Below, piece by piece: positions 7,822-16,568 of a DNA stretch of 40,294 bases. The position numbers and the translations under genes were made by a program. The DNA is from Chamaesiphon sp. 336R_metabinner_41 (lineage in GTDB: Bacteria; Cyanobacteriota; Cyanobacteriia; Cyanobacteriales; Chamaesiphonaceae): NCBI GenBank assembly GCA_025359915.1, contig JANYDE010000056.1, forward strand, positions 1 to 40,294, written 5' to 3'. Under the pieces are notes generated by a model, which ran no database searches, was not told the origin of the DNA, and was given only the letters and a program-made list of their open reading frames with translations. Position 1 is the first letter of the stretch, and each line of letters begins with the position of its first letter.

Positions 7822-8313
7822 TTACCAACCCCAACTACCAAAGCTACCCTTAAATGGGCCGATAATATCGGCTGTGATCCAGCCACCGTAGAACTCGCCT
7901 GGTTGGGGTGTGACTAATTCGCCATCAACATAACAAGCATCCATCGGTTGAGCATAGAAGGCTAGATAGTCGGCAATCGGTTGAAATTTGGCAGTTGGTG
8001 TGGGATAAGCCCAAGCGACATTTTCGAGCCGTCTATCGCTGACGATGAGGTGGTAGTAAAGGGCGTTTCCCTTCCATTCACAGAATGAGCCGCGTGTCGT
8101 CGCTTGCATGTACTGCATCTGAATATCTGCGGGGGGCAAATAATAGACGGGTGGATGACTAGTTTCTAAGACGCGATAACCAGTGGTGGTGTCGGCGATA
8201 GTTTCGCCGTTGAAGACGATCTGAATGCGTTTAGCTACTGGTTCTAGGCGTGGGGGACGAGGGTAGTCCCAGACTGATTCTTGCCCTGGTTGGGGGGATA
8301 TACGTTGCGGCAT
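7822..8313 (-). CDS. DUF427 domain protein
   Basis: A 163-aa protein with the DUF427 features VWDYPRPPRLEPVAKRIQI near the start, ADTTTGYRVLETSHPPVYYL in the middle, then TTRGSFCEWKGNALYYHL and AWAYPTPTAKFQPIADYLAF. The family is a small beta-tent fold of unknown biochemical role that is common in cyanobacteria and actinobacteria; length is normal. Four bases separate it from the upstream gene on the same strand (8318-9130), so the two are probably co-transcribed. Confidence 0.85.
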   Translation of the reverse strand: MPQRISPQPGQESVWDYPRPPRLEPVAKRIQIVFNGETIADTTTGYRVLETSHPPVYYLPPADIQMQYMQATTRGSFCEWKGNALYYHLIVSDRRLENVAWAYPTPTAKFQPIADYLAFYAQPMDACYVDGELVTPQPGEFYGGWITADIIGPFKGSFGSWGW

Positions 8314-8317
8314 AAAG

Positions 8318-9130
8318 TTAGTCGAGTTTGGCTAGTAAGGAGCGGAATAATGGATCTTCGGGATTGACTCTGATGCAACGGCACCAATGGACTAAATCGA
8401 GGTTGAATTTACGAGCGAGTTGTTGGAGGATGTCGATCGAGTCCTCATTCGGTGGTACATTAGAATCTTGACCGATCGCAATTACTTGAACTTTCCCTTT
8501 TGGAGCTATTCCGTATACTGAGAAGTCATCATTTAATCTGAAGGAATAGCCCTCATTAATTGGTGACTGTGAGCCGTCATAAGTGATGCCTCGTGATTTT
8601 GTCGATACTTTCAACATACTAGCGAGATAGGTTAAAGCAATATTACTAGCAATCGGAATTTCTGGTTTCTTGCGGATGTACATTTCTTTCCAACCAGTGC
8701 CAACGGTGGCGTTTTCATGAATCCACCGAATTCGGGCAATCTCTTTTTCAACCTTCTCAGCATGTTGATTAGATATAAATTCAAATTGTCGCCAATCATC
8801 TTCGGCGAGGATTAATTCACTTCCTGAAAGTGTTCGACTATTTACGTCTGGAAATGTTTTATAGATCGATGGCAAACTGTAGAGCATATCGTCATCATTA
8901 TCCTGATCCACCCGCCGAATCCACAAGATTAGTTGCTTAGATTTGGTATATTGAGCGCGAGTTTTTGGGCGAGAATTGAGGACATTCCAATCTACCCCGC
9001 TGAGATTGATAGTTGTATCTTTTTCAAATATATCTGGCAGATTATTCGCGGCGATTTGGGTAACTCCGAGGGATTCTTCTGTCTGCTCGTCAATGAATGT
9101 GACTTCGATATTTAAACTGAATGCTGTCAT
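8318..9130 (-). CDS. Unrecognised conserved-looking protein
   Basis: A 270-aa soluble protein that I do not recognise. No signal peptide, membrane segment or catalytic motif is visible. The composition is balanced, with many Asp and Glu in the first 120 residues and a repeated W-R pattern (LILWIRRVDQ, DDWRQFEF, ARIRWIHEN). It ends KFNLDLVHWCRCIRVNPEDP. It sits directly upstream of the DUF427 gene in the same direction with a 4-base gap, and is divergent from the EamA transporter gene. Confidence 0.65.
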   Translation of the reverse strand: MTAFSLNIEVTFIDEQTEESLGVTQIAANNLPDIFEKDTTINLSGVDWNVLNSRPKTRAQYTKSKQLILWIRRVDQDNDDDMLYSLPSIYKTFPDVNSRTLSGSELILAEDDWRQFEFISNQHAEKVEKEIARIRWIHENATVGTGWKEMYIRKKPEIPIASNIALTYLASMLKVSTKSRGITYDGSQSPINEGYSFRLNDDFSVYGIAPKGKVQVIAIGQDSNVPPNEDSIDILQQLARKFNLDLVHWCRCIRVNPEDPLFRSLLAKLD

Positions 9131-9237
9131 AATTTTAGATCGTACCCAAGTCCGATGTTTAGTAGTGTTGTTGGGGGAAAGGGTAAAGAGTAAAGGGTAA
9201 ATGTACGCTGATTATTAGTCATACTTCTAAGAGTAGA

Positions 9238-10143
9238 ATGAACGCAAATACAGAGTCTCAGACAGAGTTGACGAGTTTTGGTTATGGATTTTTAGGGGTG
9301 CTGATTTTTAGTCTTACTTTACCAGCCACAAGAATTGCGGTGACAGGATTCGATCCGGTTTTTGTGGGTTTAGGTAGGGCAATTGTCGCCGCAGGGTTAT
9401 CATTAATTTTACTGCTAGTCACGCGCCAAACTATTCCCCCAATTAGATTCTTACCTAATTTTGCGATTGTTGCTGGTGGTGTTGTGATCGGGTTTCCGTT
9501 GTTATCGGCAATTGCGATGAAAGATACCGCCGCGTCTCATGGTGCCGTAATTACGGGGCTGGGGCCGCTCTTAACGGCTCTGTGTGGGGTGTGGAGAGCT
9601 GGCGAACGACCGAAGGTACGATTTTGGATTTTTGCAGGGTTAGGGAGTGCGTTAGTGGTGATGTTCGCGCTGTTTACTGGTGGTGGTTCGATTCGAGTGG
9701 CGGATCTAGCGTTATTGGGAGCGATGGGTGCGGCGAGTTTAGGCTATGCAGAAGGGGCAGTTTTATCCCGTCAATTTGGCTCGTGGCAAGTTATTTGTTG
9801 GTCTTTAATTTTATCAGTACCTGTGTTGTTGCCGATCGTCTGGCAACATTTACCATCTAATTTTACCGCAGTTCCAGTCAATGCGATCCTGGCTTTTCTG
9901 TATGTGAGTATTTTTAGTATGTTTCTGGGTTTCTTTGCCTGGTATCGTGGTTTAGCTCTGGGAGGAATTGCCCGAATCGGACAGATTCAATTGATTCAAC
10001 CTTTTTTAACAATCCTAGCATCTGTCGTATTGTTGGGTGAACATTTATCGATTGAAACAATCGGTTTCGCCGCCGCCGTAATTACCTGTGTTGTGTTGGG
10101 CAAACGTACTCAGATTAGTGCAAAACAACAATTGAAGATTTAA
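9238..10143 (+). CDS. EamA-family (DMT superfamily) transporter
   Basis: A 301-aa integral membrane protein with about ten hydrophobic helices and two EamA-type halves: residues 15-140, with GLGRAIVAAGLSLILLL and AASHGAVITGLGPLLTALCG, and residues 155-290, with IARIGQIQLIQPFLTILASV. DMT transporters move metabolites or drugs across the inner membrane. The substrate cannot be told from sequence. The gene is divergent from the 8318-9130 gene, with about 107 bases between the starts, and stands alone. Confidence 0.85.
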   Translation: MNANTESQTELTSFGYGFLGVLIFSLTLPATRIAVTGFDPVFVGLGRAIVAAGLSLILLLVTRQTIPPIRFLPNFAIVAGGVVIGFPLLSAIAMKDTAASHGAVITGLGPLLTALCGVWRAGERPKVRFWIFAGLGSALVVMFALFTGGGSIRVADLALLGAMGAASLGYAEGAVLSRQFGSWQVICWSLILSVPVLLPIVWQHLPSNFTAVPVNAILAFLYVSIFSMFLGFFAWYRGLALGGIARIGQIQLIQPFLTILASVVLLGEHLSIETIGFAAAVITCVVLGKRTQISAKQQLKI

Positions 10144-10161
10144 CAAAAACAAATAGAAAAG

Positions 10162-10308
10162 CTCACAGAATTACCACCAAATCTACCGATGCCAGTAGAT
10201 GATGGTGCTGGCGATCTTTGGATTAGGACAGTTTTATACCATCACTCTATTTATCTTCAACTCAGGGTGAAAATATCGAAATGCGATCGAATGGTTGAAA
10301 AACAATAA
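10162..10308 (+). other. Possible gene remnant downstream of the transporter
   Basis: An open frame without a start codon reads LTELPPNLPMPVDDGAGDLW and continues to a stop at 10306-10308. The LPPNLPxPxDDGA string resembles the N-terminus of a cyanobacterial peroxiredoxin-like family, but nothing after GAGD fits. It is at best a short 5' piece of such a gene. I see no other gene in 10144-10424. Confidence 0.25.
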
Positions 10309-10313
10309 GAGTT

Positions 10314-10350
10314 AGATATTTCGGCGTTGCTGAATTGATGTATGATTCAT
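10314..10350 (+). repeat. Dispersed repeat (GGCGTTGCTGAATTGATG type), copy 1
   Basis: The core TCGGCGTTGCTGA, followed by TTGATGTATGATTCA, recurs at 12612-12645 with few changes. Its first half recurs inverted at 10478-10496. The inverted half lies inside the 3' end of trhO, so the pair may be the two ends of a small element of about 180 bp. Confidence 0.6.
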
Positions 10351-10373
10351 CATGTCTTGAAAAGGTGCTCTAT

Positions 10374-10410
10374 TTGGGGAAACCCCAAGACCGCACTTTT
10401 CGCTTTTTGG
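10374..10410. terminator. Hairpin between the transporter and trhO
   Basis: TTGGGG-AAA-CCCCAA forms a 6-bp stem with a 3-base loop at 10374-10388 and is followed by a T-rich run within 22 bases. It lies between convergent genes and inside the probable repeat element at 10314-10497, so it may be part of that element rather than a dedicated terminator. Confidence 0.35.
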
Positions 10411-10424
10411 AACAAACAATTATC

Positions 10425-11390
10425 CTAATCTCCCATCTGCCATCGCCCATCTCTCCCCTCTAGTTTTTCATACCTGAATTCAGCAACGCCGATATTTCCT
10501 TGATCTAATTTGCCCGCTTCGAGTTGAAGTTGTCGCCATCTTTCGGTGCGGCTGGCGCGTTGGCTGGGCGTGAGAGCGGGGTAGCAGCGGGTACAACAGA
10601 TGCCAGGTTCGTAATGTGGTGCTGTCAGCTCTAACTGGGAAATGGGGTTGCCACAGCCCCAGCAGAGCTGATGGGTGCCTGGTTTTAGTCCGTGGGTGAC
10701 GGCAACTCGATCGTCAAATACAAAGCATTCTCCTTCCCATTGGCTGTCGGTGGCGGGAATTTGTTCGAGGTATTTGAGGATACCGCCCTGGAGGTGGTAG
10801 ACGTTTTCAAAGCCTTGGGAGAGGAGGTATGATGTGGCTTTTTCACAGCGGATTCCTCCGGTGCAAAACATGGCGATTTGTTTGTGTTGGCTGGGATCGA
10901 GATGGGTGGCGACGTAGGCGGGAAATTCGGTGAAAGAATCGGTGTGCGGATCGATCGAGCCTGTAAATGTGCCGATTTCGACTTCGTATTGGTTGCGGGT
11001 ATCAATCACGAGTACGTCGGGATTGGCGATTAATTCGTTCCAGTCTTGGGGTGTGACGTAGGTACCGACGAGATTGGTGGGGTTGACGGTGGGAATACCG
11101 AGGGTGACTATTTCCTGTTTGAGTCGGACTTTAAGCCTGTCGAATGGCTGTTTGGTGGCGGTTGATTCTTTGTGCTCTAAGTCGGCGAAACAGGGATCGG
11201 TTTTGAGATAATTGAGGATGGTATCGATGCTCGATCGAGTCCCCGCAATTGTCCCATTAATCCCCTCCGCAGCGAGTAAAATCGTTCCTTTGATCTGATG
11301 TTGCTGACAAAGATTTAGCAGGGGTTGACGACGATCCTGATAGTCATCTAAGCTGACAAATTTATAAAAGGCGGCAATAACTCGATCCAT
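10425..11390 (-). CDS. trhO: tRNA uridine(34) hydroxylase TrhO (rhodanese domain)
   Basis: A 321-aa protein. The N-terminal domain has the family pattern VAFYKFVSLDD-like followed by GTILLAAEGINGTIAG. A rhodanese domain in the middle carries the active-site loop CTGGIRCEKA at about residue 175. A C-terminal Cys pair region (LCWGCGNPIS, CCTRCYP) follows. The family oxidises U34 of certain tRNAs to 5-hydroxyuridine in an oxygen-dependent reaction in the cytosol. The last 24 residues (from GNIGVAEF) are read through an inverted copy of a dispersed repeat, so the native C-terminus has been replaced. The catalytic part is complete. Confidence 0.9.
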   Translation of the reverse strand: MDRVIAAFYKFVSLDDYQDRRQPLLNLCQQHQIKGTILLAAEGINGTIAGTRSSIDTILNYLKTDPCFADLEHKESTATKQPFDRLKVRLKQEIVTLGIPTVNPTNLVGTYVTPQDWNELIANPDVLVIDTRNQYEVEIGTFTGSIDPHTDSFTEFPAYVATHLDPSQHKQIAMFCTGGIRCEKATSYLLSQGFENVYHLQGGILKYLEQIPATDSQWEGECFVFDDRVAVTHGLKPGTHQLCWGCGNPISQLELTAPHYEPGICCTRCYPALTPSQRASRTERWRQLQLEAGKLDQGNIGVAEFRYEKLEGRDGRWQMGD

Positions 11391-11631
11391 AATTAGGGCT
11401 TATAGTTTAGATTATTTAATAAGAATTATATCATTTGTGGGGATCGGTCTTGGGGTAAAAGCTTTGCTATCACAGTATTGTAGATTTGGTCAATTAATAG
11501 TACAAATTGCTGAATTAGCATTACTAATCTATCTAAATTGTGAATGGTCTAATAGAATACAGTTTCGATCGATAGAATCACCGATTATGTATGGTTAGAA
11601 TCTTAATAGCAATTTGTGCTTACTCCAACCG

Positions 11632-12588
11632 ATGAATATCGTCGTGGATGGTCGTTACCAAATTATCAAACGGCTCGGTAAAGGTGGATTTGCGCACACT
11701 TATCTCGCCAAGAACCTGATGGCACAAGGGGAACCTACCTGTGTAGTCAAGCAATTGCGCCCGAAAGTTGAGCATCCTCAGATGTTGCAGCTATTTAAGC
11801 TGGAAGCCTCAATTCTGAACAGATTCAAGCACAGTCAGATTCCCCAAGCGGTGGATTGTTTCGAGCATCAAGGCGATTTTTTCATGGTGCAGGATTTTGT
11901 CGCTGGTGACGATTTGAGTAAGGAATTTACGATCGGACATCAGTGGAGTGAGGCGAAGGTAGTTAGCTTCCTGCGGGAGATGCTCAAGGTATTGGGCTAT
12001 GTGCATCAGCAGCAAGCAATTCATCGCGATATCAAGCCTGCTAATATTATCAGACGCTGGGACAATGGGCAGTTGTGTTTGATTGATTTTGGCGCGGTTC
12101 AGGATCTGGATGGCGATGCGAGTGCGCAGACTACGGTAGTAGGAACTCCAGGTTATCATGCGCCGGAACAAGCTCAGGGAGTGGCTACTTTTGGGAGCGA
12201 TATTTACTCCCTGGGGATGACGGCGATTCAGTTTCTGACGGGACATTATCCCCTCCACTTGCCCAAGAATGAGGAGCGAGAGGTGGTATGGCGGGATTTG
12301 ACGAGTATTAGCGATCGATTGGCGATGATTTTGGATCAGATGATCCGAGTCGATCGAACCTGTCGATACGATCGGACAATGGATGTACTGGCAGATCTAG
12401 AGATGTTGGAGTCGGACGGCAATGATGTACAAACTTCGCCAACTCAATCATTTGACATCGATAGCCATCGCCAATTGACTAGTAAAATTATGGCTGTTGC
12501 CGTGCTGCTCGGTTTGGGTTTTCTCAGTACTGCGGCGATTGTCAGTCGGGTACAATCGCCGCCAGTTACTGTTGGTGTCGAAAGATAA
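11632..12588 (+). CDS. Ser/Thr protein kinase, membrane-anchored
   Basis: A 318-aa Hanks-type kinase. The Gly loop GKGGFAHTYLA is at residues 16-26, the ATP-binding Lys in CVVKQL, the catalytic loop HRDIKPANI at about 131, a DFG motif in LIDFGAVQ, and APEQ further on. A single hydrophobic helix (IMAVAVLLGLGFLSTAAIV) at about residues 286-304 puts the kinase in the cytoplasm with a very short external tail. I start at the ATG at 11632 (MNIVVDGRYQIIKRL), since an upstream TTG would only add six residues. There is no sensor domain, so the signal is unknown. It stands alone; a TrhO gene is divergent upstream. Confidence 0.9.
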   Translation: MNIVVDGRYQIIKRLGKGGFAHTYLAKNLMAQGEPTCVVKQLRPKVEHPQMLQLFKLEASILNRFKHSQIPQAVDCFEHQGDFFMVQDFVAGDDLSKEFTIGHQWSEAKVVSFLREMLKVLGYVHQQQAIHRDIKPANIIRRWDNGQLCLIDFGAVQDLDGDASAQTTVVGTPGYHAPEQAQGVATFGSDIYSLGMTAIQFLTGHYPLHLPKNEEREVVWRDLTSISDRLAMILDQMIRVDRTCRYDRTMDVLADLEMLESDGNDVQTSPTQSFDIDSHRQLTSKIMAVAVLLGLGFLSTAAIVSRVQSPPVTVGVER

Positions 12589-12611
12589 AAGGGCGTTGTT
12601 GAAGTATATTT

Positions 12612-12645
12612 CTCGGCGTTGCTGATTCGATGTATGATTCACCAC
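12612..12645 (+). repeat. Dispersed repeat, copy 2
   Basis: TCGGCGTTGCTGATTCGATG followed by TATGATTCAC is nearly the same as 10321-10352. Flanking GTTGTTG (12595-12601) and CAACAAC (12651-12657) form a short inverted repeat around it. This supports a small hairpin or MITE-type element between the convergent kinase and CobO genes. Confidence 0.5.
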
Positions 12646-12689
12646 TTTTGCAACAACCAGTTATCCCCAGCTCCTCCCTCCCCCCTGTC

Positions 12690-13823
12690 CTAAAAATCAA
12701 CACCTCTTCTCAAATCCACACCGTTATCGGCATAGTGTTTGTGACAGATCATCTCGGAGTGGACGCTGGCGATATTAAAATAAGCGGGCGTATTAAAGCA
12801 GCGTCCGGTAATAATTACCTGAGTATCTTTAGGTTTATTTGTCAAGCATTTAACAATCGGATCTTGATCGAGTAGATCTAGGTCTACAGTGGGGTTTAAC
12901 TCGTCGAGAACGATCGTTTTGTACAATCCAGAGGCGATCGCGCTACTAGCTATCTCCCAGCCCCTCTGAGCCTCGATGTAGTCGATTTCTTGTTGCTTAC
13001 CCCGCCAGACAATTGCATCACTACCACAACGATGATGATCTACTAGTTGCGGATAGCTTTTTTTCAGGGCATTAATTGCGGCATCTTCGGTATATCCGGT
13101 ACCACCTTTGAGCCATTGGACGATGAGGACACGATGGGATTCGTCTTGACTAATTCCTTTGCCGATAGCTTGTAATGCTTTGCCCAGGGCACTTGTAGAC
13201 TTGCCTTTGCCTGCGCCTGTATAGATTTCGATCCCTTCAATTCCTTGCTCGGCGGCTTCGGGATGGTGATGGGGGCGCATTTCGGAGTGTAAATCGGCGA
13301 TTTCGATGAGAGCTGGGGGTGCATCTCTTCCGGTGACGATGACTTCGAGGTGATTGGGTTTGGATTTGAGCATTTCGACGACTTCCATCACGGGAAGTAA
13401 GCCTAAATCTAAGGCGGGGTTTAATTCGTCTAAAACAATTACGGAATATAAGTCTGAATAAATCGCCCCTTTAGCTACAGTCCACGCTCGATGAGCTTCA
13501 GCTCGATCGAAATCAGTAACTTCATCCTTGCCAAAATACTCCGAGCGTCCAGTTCGCACTCGATCGATCAAATGAGGAAAGCTCGTTCTTAACGCAGCAA
13601 TAGCAGCATCTTCATCATAATCTCGATCGGACCCTTTTAAGAATTGCAGTAATAAAATTCGCGTATCCGCGCCCGATTCAATACCCAACCCGATCGATCT
13701 TAATACTACCCCTAATGCTGCCTGGGATTTACCTTTCCCCGCCCCATCATACACATGAATTTGTCCCGCCGCCCGTTCTTTCTTCTTGGTTGCCGTCCGA
13801 ATCCCAATCCCAACTCTACTCAC
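12690..13823 (-). CDS. cobO: Tandem two-domain CobO-type corrinoid adenosyltransferase
   Basis: A 377-aa protein made of two CobA/CobO domains. Each has a P-loop, GAGKGKSQAALG at about residue 25 and GAGKGKSTSALG at about residue 203, then an LLxQ/VQ-(F/W)-LKG strand, an IVLDELNP motif and a VTGR or ITGR strand before a Glu-Met. The enzyme transfers adenosyl from ATP to the cobalt of a corrinoid in B12 synthesis. A single domain is about 190 aa and works as a dimer, so this looks like an internal gene duplication giving a covalent pseudo-dimer. I believe it is a known cyanobacterial form. The C-terminus ends in an unconserved DLRRGVDF. Confidence 0.85.
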   Translation of the reverse strand: MSRVGIGIRTATKKKERAAGQIHVYDGAGKGKSQAALGVVLRSIGLGIESGADTRILLLQFLKGSDRDYDEDAAIAALRTSFPHLIDRVRTGRSEYFGKDEVTDFDRAEAHRAWTVAKGAIYSDLYSVIVLDELNPALDLGLLPVMEVVEMLKSKPNHLEVIVTGRDAPPALIEIADLHSEMRPHHHPEAAEQGIEGIEIYTGAGKGKSTSALGKALQAIGKGISQDESHRVLIVQWLKGGTGYTEDAAINALKKSYPQLVDHHRCGSDAIVWRGKQQEIDYIEAQRGWEIASSAIASGLYKTIVLDELNPTVDLDLLDQDPIVKCLTNKPKDTQVIITGRCFNTPAYFNIASVHSEMICHKHYADNGVDLRRGVDF

Positions 13824-14051
13824 CTTTATTTATCTCCTAATTTATCAAAACGAGCCAGCTTTACTAGATATGTATTGGGTTGTAAGTGAAAGCCAACTTA
13901 CGCCTAGTTTTTAAAAATAAAACCGTTGAAATCCGCATTCTCTGGTTAACAAGCCCAAAGATATTTACCATCCACCGCCCAATATTATAGACAAGTTATT
14001 AGAAGGGTTGTTTATAATACTATTAACATCTGCTTGACTGTCCACTAACTG

Positions 14052-15326
14052 ATGACTATGAACCTCGCACTATCTCAAATCGGTACCCAAATGTCTAACC
14101 TGACAGGGGTTCGCGCCATTATGAAAGACATTCAAGCAACACTCTCCGCCAGTAAAGGACAAGAGTTTATCAATCTCAGTGCGGGTAATCCGGTGATCTT
14201 GCCAGAAATCGAGCAGATGTGGCGAGATTACACCCATGAACTTTTAGATAGTGCCGATTATGGTGAGGTTGTCTGTCGGTATGGTTCGAGTCAGGGTTAT
14301 CAACCATTAATCGATGCCATCGTCACTGATTTTAATCAACGCTACAGCCTCAATTTGACGGCTAAGAACGTCTTAATTACCCCTGGTAGTCAAAGTCTTT
14401 ATTTCTACGCAATGAACGCCTTTGGCGGGCACATAGCAGGGGGACAGACAAAGCAGGTGGTGTTACCTTTGAGTCCTGATTATACCGGATATGGCGGGAT
14501 GGCGATCGAGCCAAAATCCGTAGTCGCTTACAAGCCGATGCTGGATATTGACGCGGCGAATCATAGTTTCAAGTATCGTCCTGATTTTAGTCAGTTACAG
14601 ATTGGGGAAGATACTGGTGCTGTCTTATTTTCTCGCCCTTGCAATCCCACGGGAAATGTCTTGACAGATGAGGAAGTCCAAAAAATCGCCAATCTTGCGA
14701 GTAATTATGATGTTCCTGTCTTGATTGATTCGGCTTACGCACCACCATTTCCAGGTTTGAATTTTACTGAGATGACTCCGATTTTTGGAGATAATATCGT
14801 CCATTGCATGAGTCTCTCGAAGGCTGGATTACCAGGGGAAAGAATTGGGATTGCGCTGGGTAGTGAAAAATTCGTCGGTGTACTGGAATCATTCCAGACA
14901 AATATGTGTATTCACTCCTCCCGCTATGGACAAGCAATTGCGGCAAAAGCAATTGCCAGCGGTAGGTTAGCAGATTTAGCAACCACGGTGATTCGCCCTT
15001 ATTATCAGCAAAAGTTTGCGGTATTAGCAGCCGGATTAAGTAAATTTATGCCCCAAAATTTACCCTGGTATCTCCACCGTGGCGAGGGCGCGATTTTCGG
15101 CTGGATGTGGTTTCAAGATTTACCAATCACTGACTGGGAGCTATATCAAGCCCTCAAACAAGTAGGCATCATCGTCGTACCAGGAAACTCCTTCTTCCCT
15201 GGTTTACGCGAAGACTGGGCACACAAACAGCAATGTATCCGCATCAGTCTCACCGCCAGCGATGATGATATCACCACAGCAATGGAACGATTGGCGAAAG
15301 TCGTGACGGAAGTTTATCGGCGATAA
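14052..15326 (+). CDS. avtA: Valine-pyruvate aminotransferase
   Basis: A 424-aa fold-type I PLP enzyme. It has the AvtA pattern FINLSAGNPVILPEIEQMW near the start, YGSSQGYQPLIDAI, LITPGSQSLYFYAMNAFGG and the substrate-binding SRPCNPTGNVL. The PLP lysine is in SLSKAGLPGERIG at about residue 257, and a final Arg is in CIRISLTAS. It makes valine from 2-oxoisovalerate with alanine as donor (transaminase C). It is monocistronic. The start may be the ATG here or the one two codons later. Confidence 0.9.
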   Translation: MTMNLALSQIGTQMSNLTGVRAIMKDIQATLSASKGQEFINLSAGNPVILPEIEQMWRDYTHELLDSADYGEVVCRYGSSQGYQPLIDAIVTDFNQRYSLNLTAKNVLITPGSQSLYFYAMNAFGGHIAGGQTKQVVLPLSPDYTGYGGMAIEPKSVVAYKPMLDIDAANHSFKYRPDFSQLQIGEDTGAVLFSRPCNPTGNVLTDEEVQKIANLASNYDVPVLIDSAYAPPFPGLNFTEMTPIFGDNIVHCMSLSKAGLPGERIGIALGSEKFVGVLESFQTNMCIHSSRYGQAIAAKAIASGRLADLATTVIRPYYQQKFAVLAAGLSKFMPQNLPWYLHRGEGAIFGWMWFQDLPITDWELYQALKQVGIIVVPGNSFFPGLREDWAHKQQCIRISLTASDDDITTAMERLAKVVTEVYRR

Positions 15327-15334
15327 TTAGATCC

Positions 15335-15431
15335 GTAGGTTGGGTTGAAGAATGAAACCCAACACACCCAACCAAGATCTGTAGATCTGTAGGTTGGGTT
15401 GAAGAATGAAAATAGGGCACTCAACCCAATC
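15335..15431. repeat. REP-like repeats (GTAGGTTGGGTTGAAGAATG), two copies
   Basis: The 20-base head GTAGGTTGGGTTGAAGAATG starts at 15335 and again at 15389. Each copy is followed by a returning arm, AAACCCAAC with ACACCCAACC in the first and CTCAACCCAA in the second, so each forms a hairpin. They sit directly downstream of the RAYT transposase fragment. Confidence 0.8.
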
Positions 15432-15439
15432 GACAATAT

Positions 15440-15766
15440 TCAAGAACCCCAATCTAGAGCATAAACACCTTGGCGAACATGATGGTGAAAACTCGAAAAT
15501 TGCCAATTCTTTGGAGATTGAGCTAACTTATGTTTAACTGGGTTGTAGTGAACATAGTCAAAGTGATGAATAAAGTCTCGCTCATCTTGAATCTGATGTT
15601 CCCAAAACCGACGTTGCCAAATTGCCCGCTCTCGCTTATCAAATCTAGATTCTGACATTTCACCATGATATTGTTGTTGACAATGGCGAGTGAAATAGCT
15701 TTTTAGCAATCGCCACCTAGTGGAAAAGTCATTGTCAGTAGGTGGCAGCGTCCAGATGCAGTTCCC
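15440..15766 (-). pseudogene. REP-associated tyrosine transposase (RAYT), C-terminal fragment
   Basis: The frame reads from NCIWTLPPTDNDFSTRW through WQRRFWEHQIQDERDFIHHF and YVHYNPVKHKLAQSP to a stop at 15440. IWTLP is the usual sequence just after the HLH/HUH metal motif of Y1 RAYT transposases, and the catalytic Tyr region YVHYNPVKH is present. The HUH motif itself and everything before it are missing: a stop lies directly before GNCIWT, and a REP-like repeat begins at once. The protein cannot be active. The flanking GTTGGGTTT-type hairpins are what such enzymes mobilise. Confidence 0.85.
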
Positions 15767-15775
15767 TTAACGTTG

Positions 15776-15916
15776 GGGTTGTTGGGTTTCGAGGCTCAAC
15801 CCAACCTACAGTTCCATTTACTAAGGCTTAATAATAATGTCACCGTGAGGGTGACTGACAACGATGGAGCCAGAGCTGGGGTTGTTGGGTTTCGCTATCG
15901 CTCTACCCAACCTACA
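15776..15916. repeat. REP-like repeats, two further copies
   Basis: GGGGTTGTTGGGTTTCG occurs at about 15775 and again at about 15879. Each is followed by a return arm, GCTCAACCCAACCTAC (ending about 15809) or CTCTACCCAACCTAC (ending about 15915). These are the reverse-oriented form of the repeats at 15335-15431, so the family brackets the RAYT fragment on both sides. Confidence 0.8.
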
Positions 15917-15923
15917 AACTAAC

Positions 15924-16568
15924 TCACGCCATTCTGGTTTCAATTGCCCATCGAGCTAATTCCGTGCGATTACTCAGCCCAGTCTTACCTAGCATATTCG
16001 ATACGTGACTCTCGATCGTGCGTTGACTGACATTCATCTGGATAGCTATCTCTCGATTTGCCAATCCTCTAGCTACTAACTGAACTACCTTTAATTCCGT
16101 CGGAGTCAACTCCACACTAGCCGGAACTTGAATCGACGAATTTTTGTCCATCCCATCAGTATGTAGTAGTAGTCGATTGGTTTGCTTGAGCGAAGACTCG
16201 ACTTGCGCGACGAGTTCTTCTGGCTCAAATGGTTTCACCATATAGACATCAGCCCCCAAGTTCAAACCCTTGATCCGATCTTGACTCTGCCCTCTCGCCG
16301 AGAGAAATAGTACCGGAATCCAGCTCGTGCGCGGATCTAAACGAACATTTTCAATCAGTGTGTAACCATCCATCTCTGGCATCATAATGTCACAGATGAT
16401 CATATCTGGCAGATTTAGGGAAAGTAGATGTAGAGCTTCTTTTCCATTGTCAGCGGTGAGGACTTCATAGCCCCGAAATTCTAAATAATCTTTGACTAGT
16501 AAGATGAGATTTGGGTCATCATCGATTAATAGTAGTCGCTTGCGGTCTTTTCCACCAACTGCTTTCAT
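15924..16568 (-). CDS. NarL/LuxR-type response regulator
   Basis: A 214-aa protein. A receiver domain spans residues 10-125, with the phospho-acceptor Asp in DMIICDIMMPEMDG (about residue 60) and the conserved Lys in MVKPFEPEEL. A LuxR-type helix-turn-helix spans about 145-210 (TPTELKVVQLVARGLANREI, MNVSQRTIESHVSNML). No partner histidine kinase lies nearby, so this is an orphan regulator. Its targets are unknown. Confidence 0.92.
   Translation of the reverse strand: MKAVGGKDRKRLLLIDDDPNLILLVKDYLEFRGYEVLTADNGKEALHLLSLNLPDMIICDIMMPEMDGYTLIENVRLDPRTSWIPVLFLSARGQSQDRIKGLNLGADVYMVKPFEPEELVAQVESSLKQTNRLLLHTDGMDKNSSIQVPASVELTPTELKVVQLVARGLANREIAIQMNVSQRTIESHVSNMLGKTGLSNRTELARWAIETRMA

Noticed and set aside
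14764-14982. 72-aa minus-strand ORF inside avtA
   Set aside because: Antisense to the PLP-lysine region of a well-supported gene.
15712-15746. Inverted repeat GCCACCTA / TAGGTGGC taken first as a REP hairpin
   Set aside because: It lies inside the coding part of the RAYT fragment (IWTLPPTDNDFSTRW), so it is explained by that frame.
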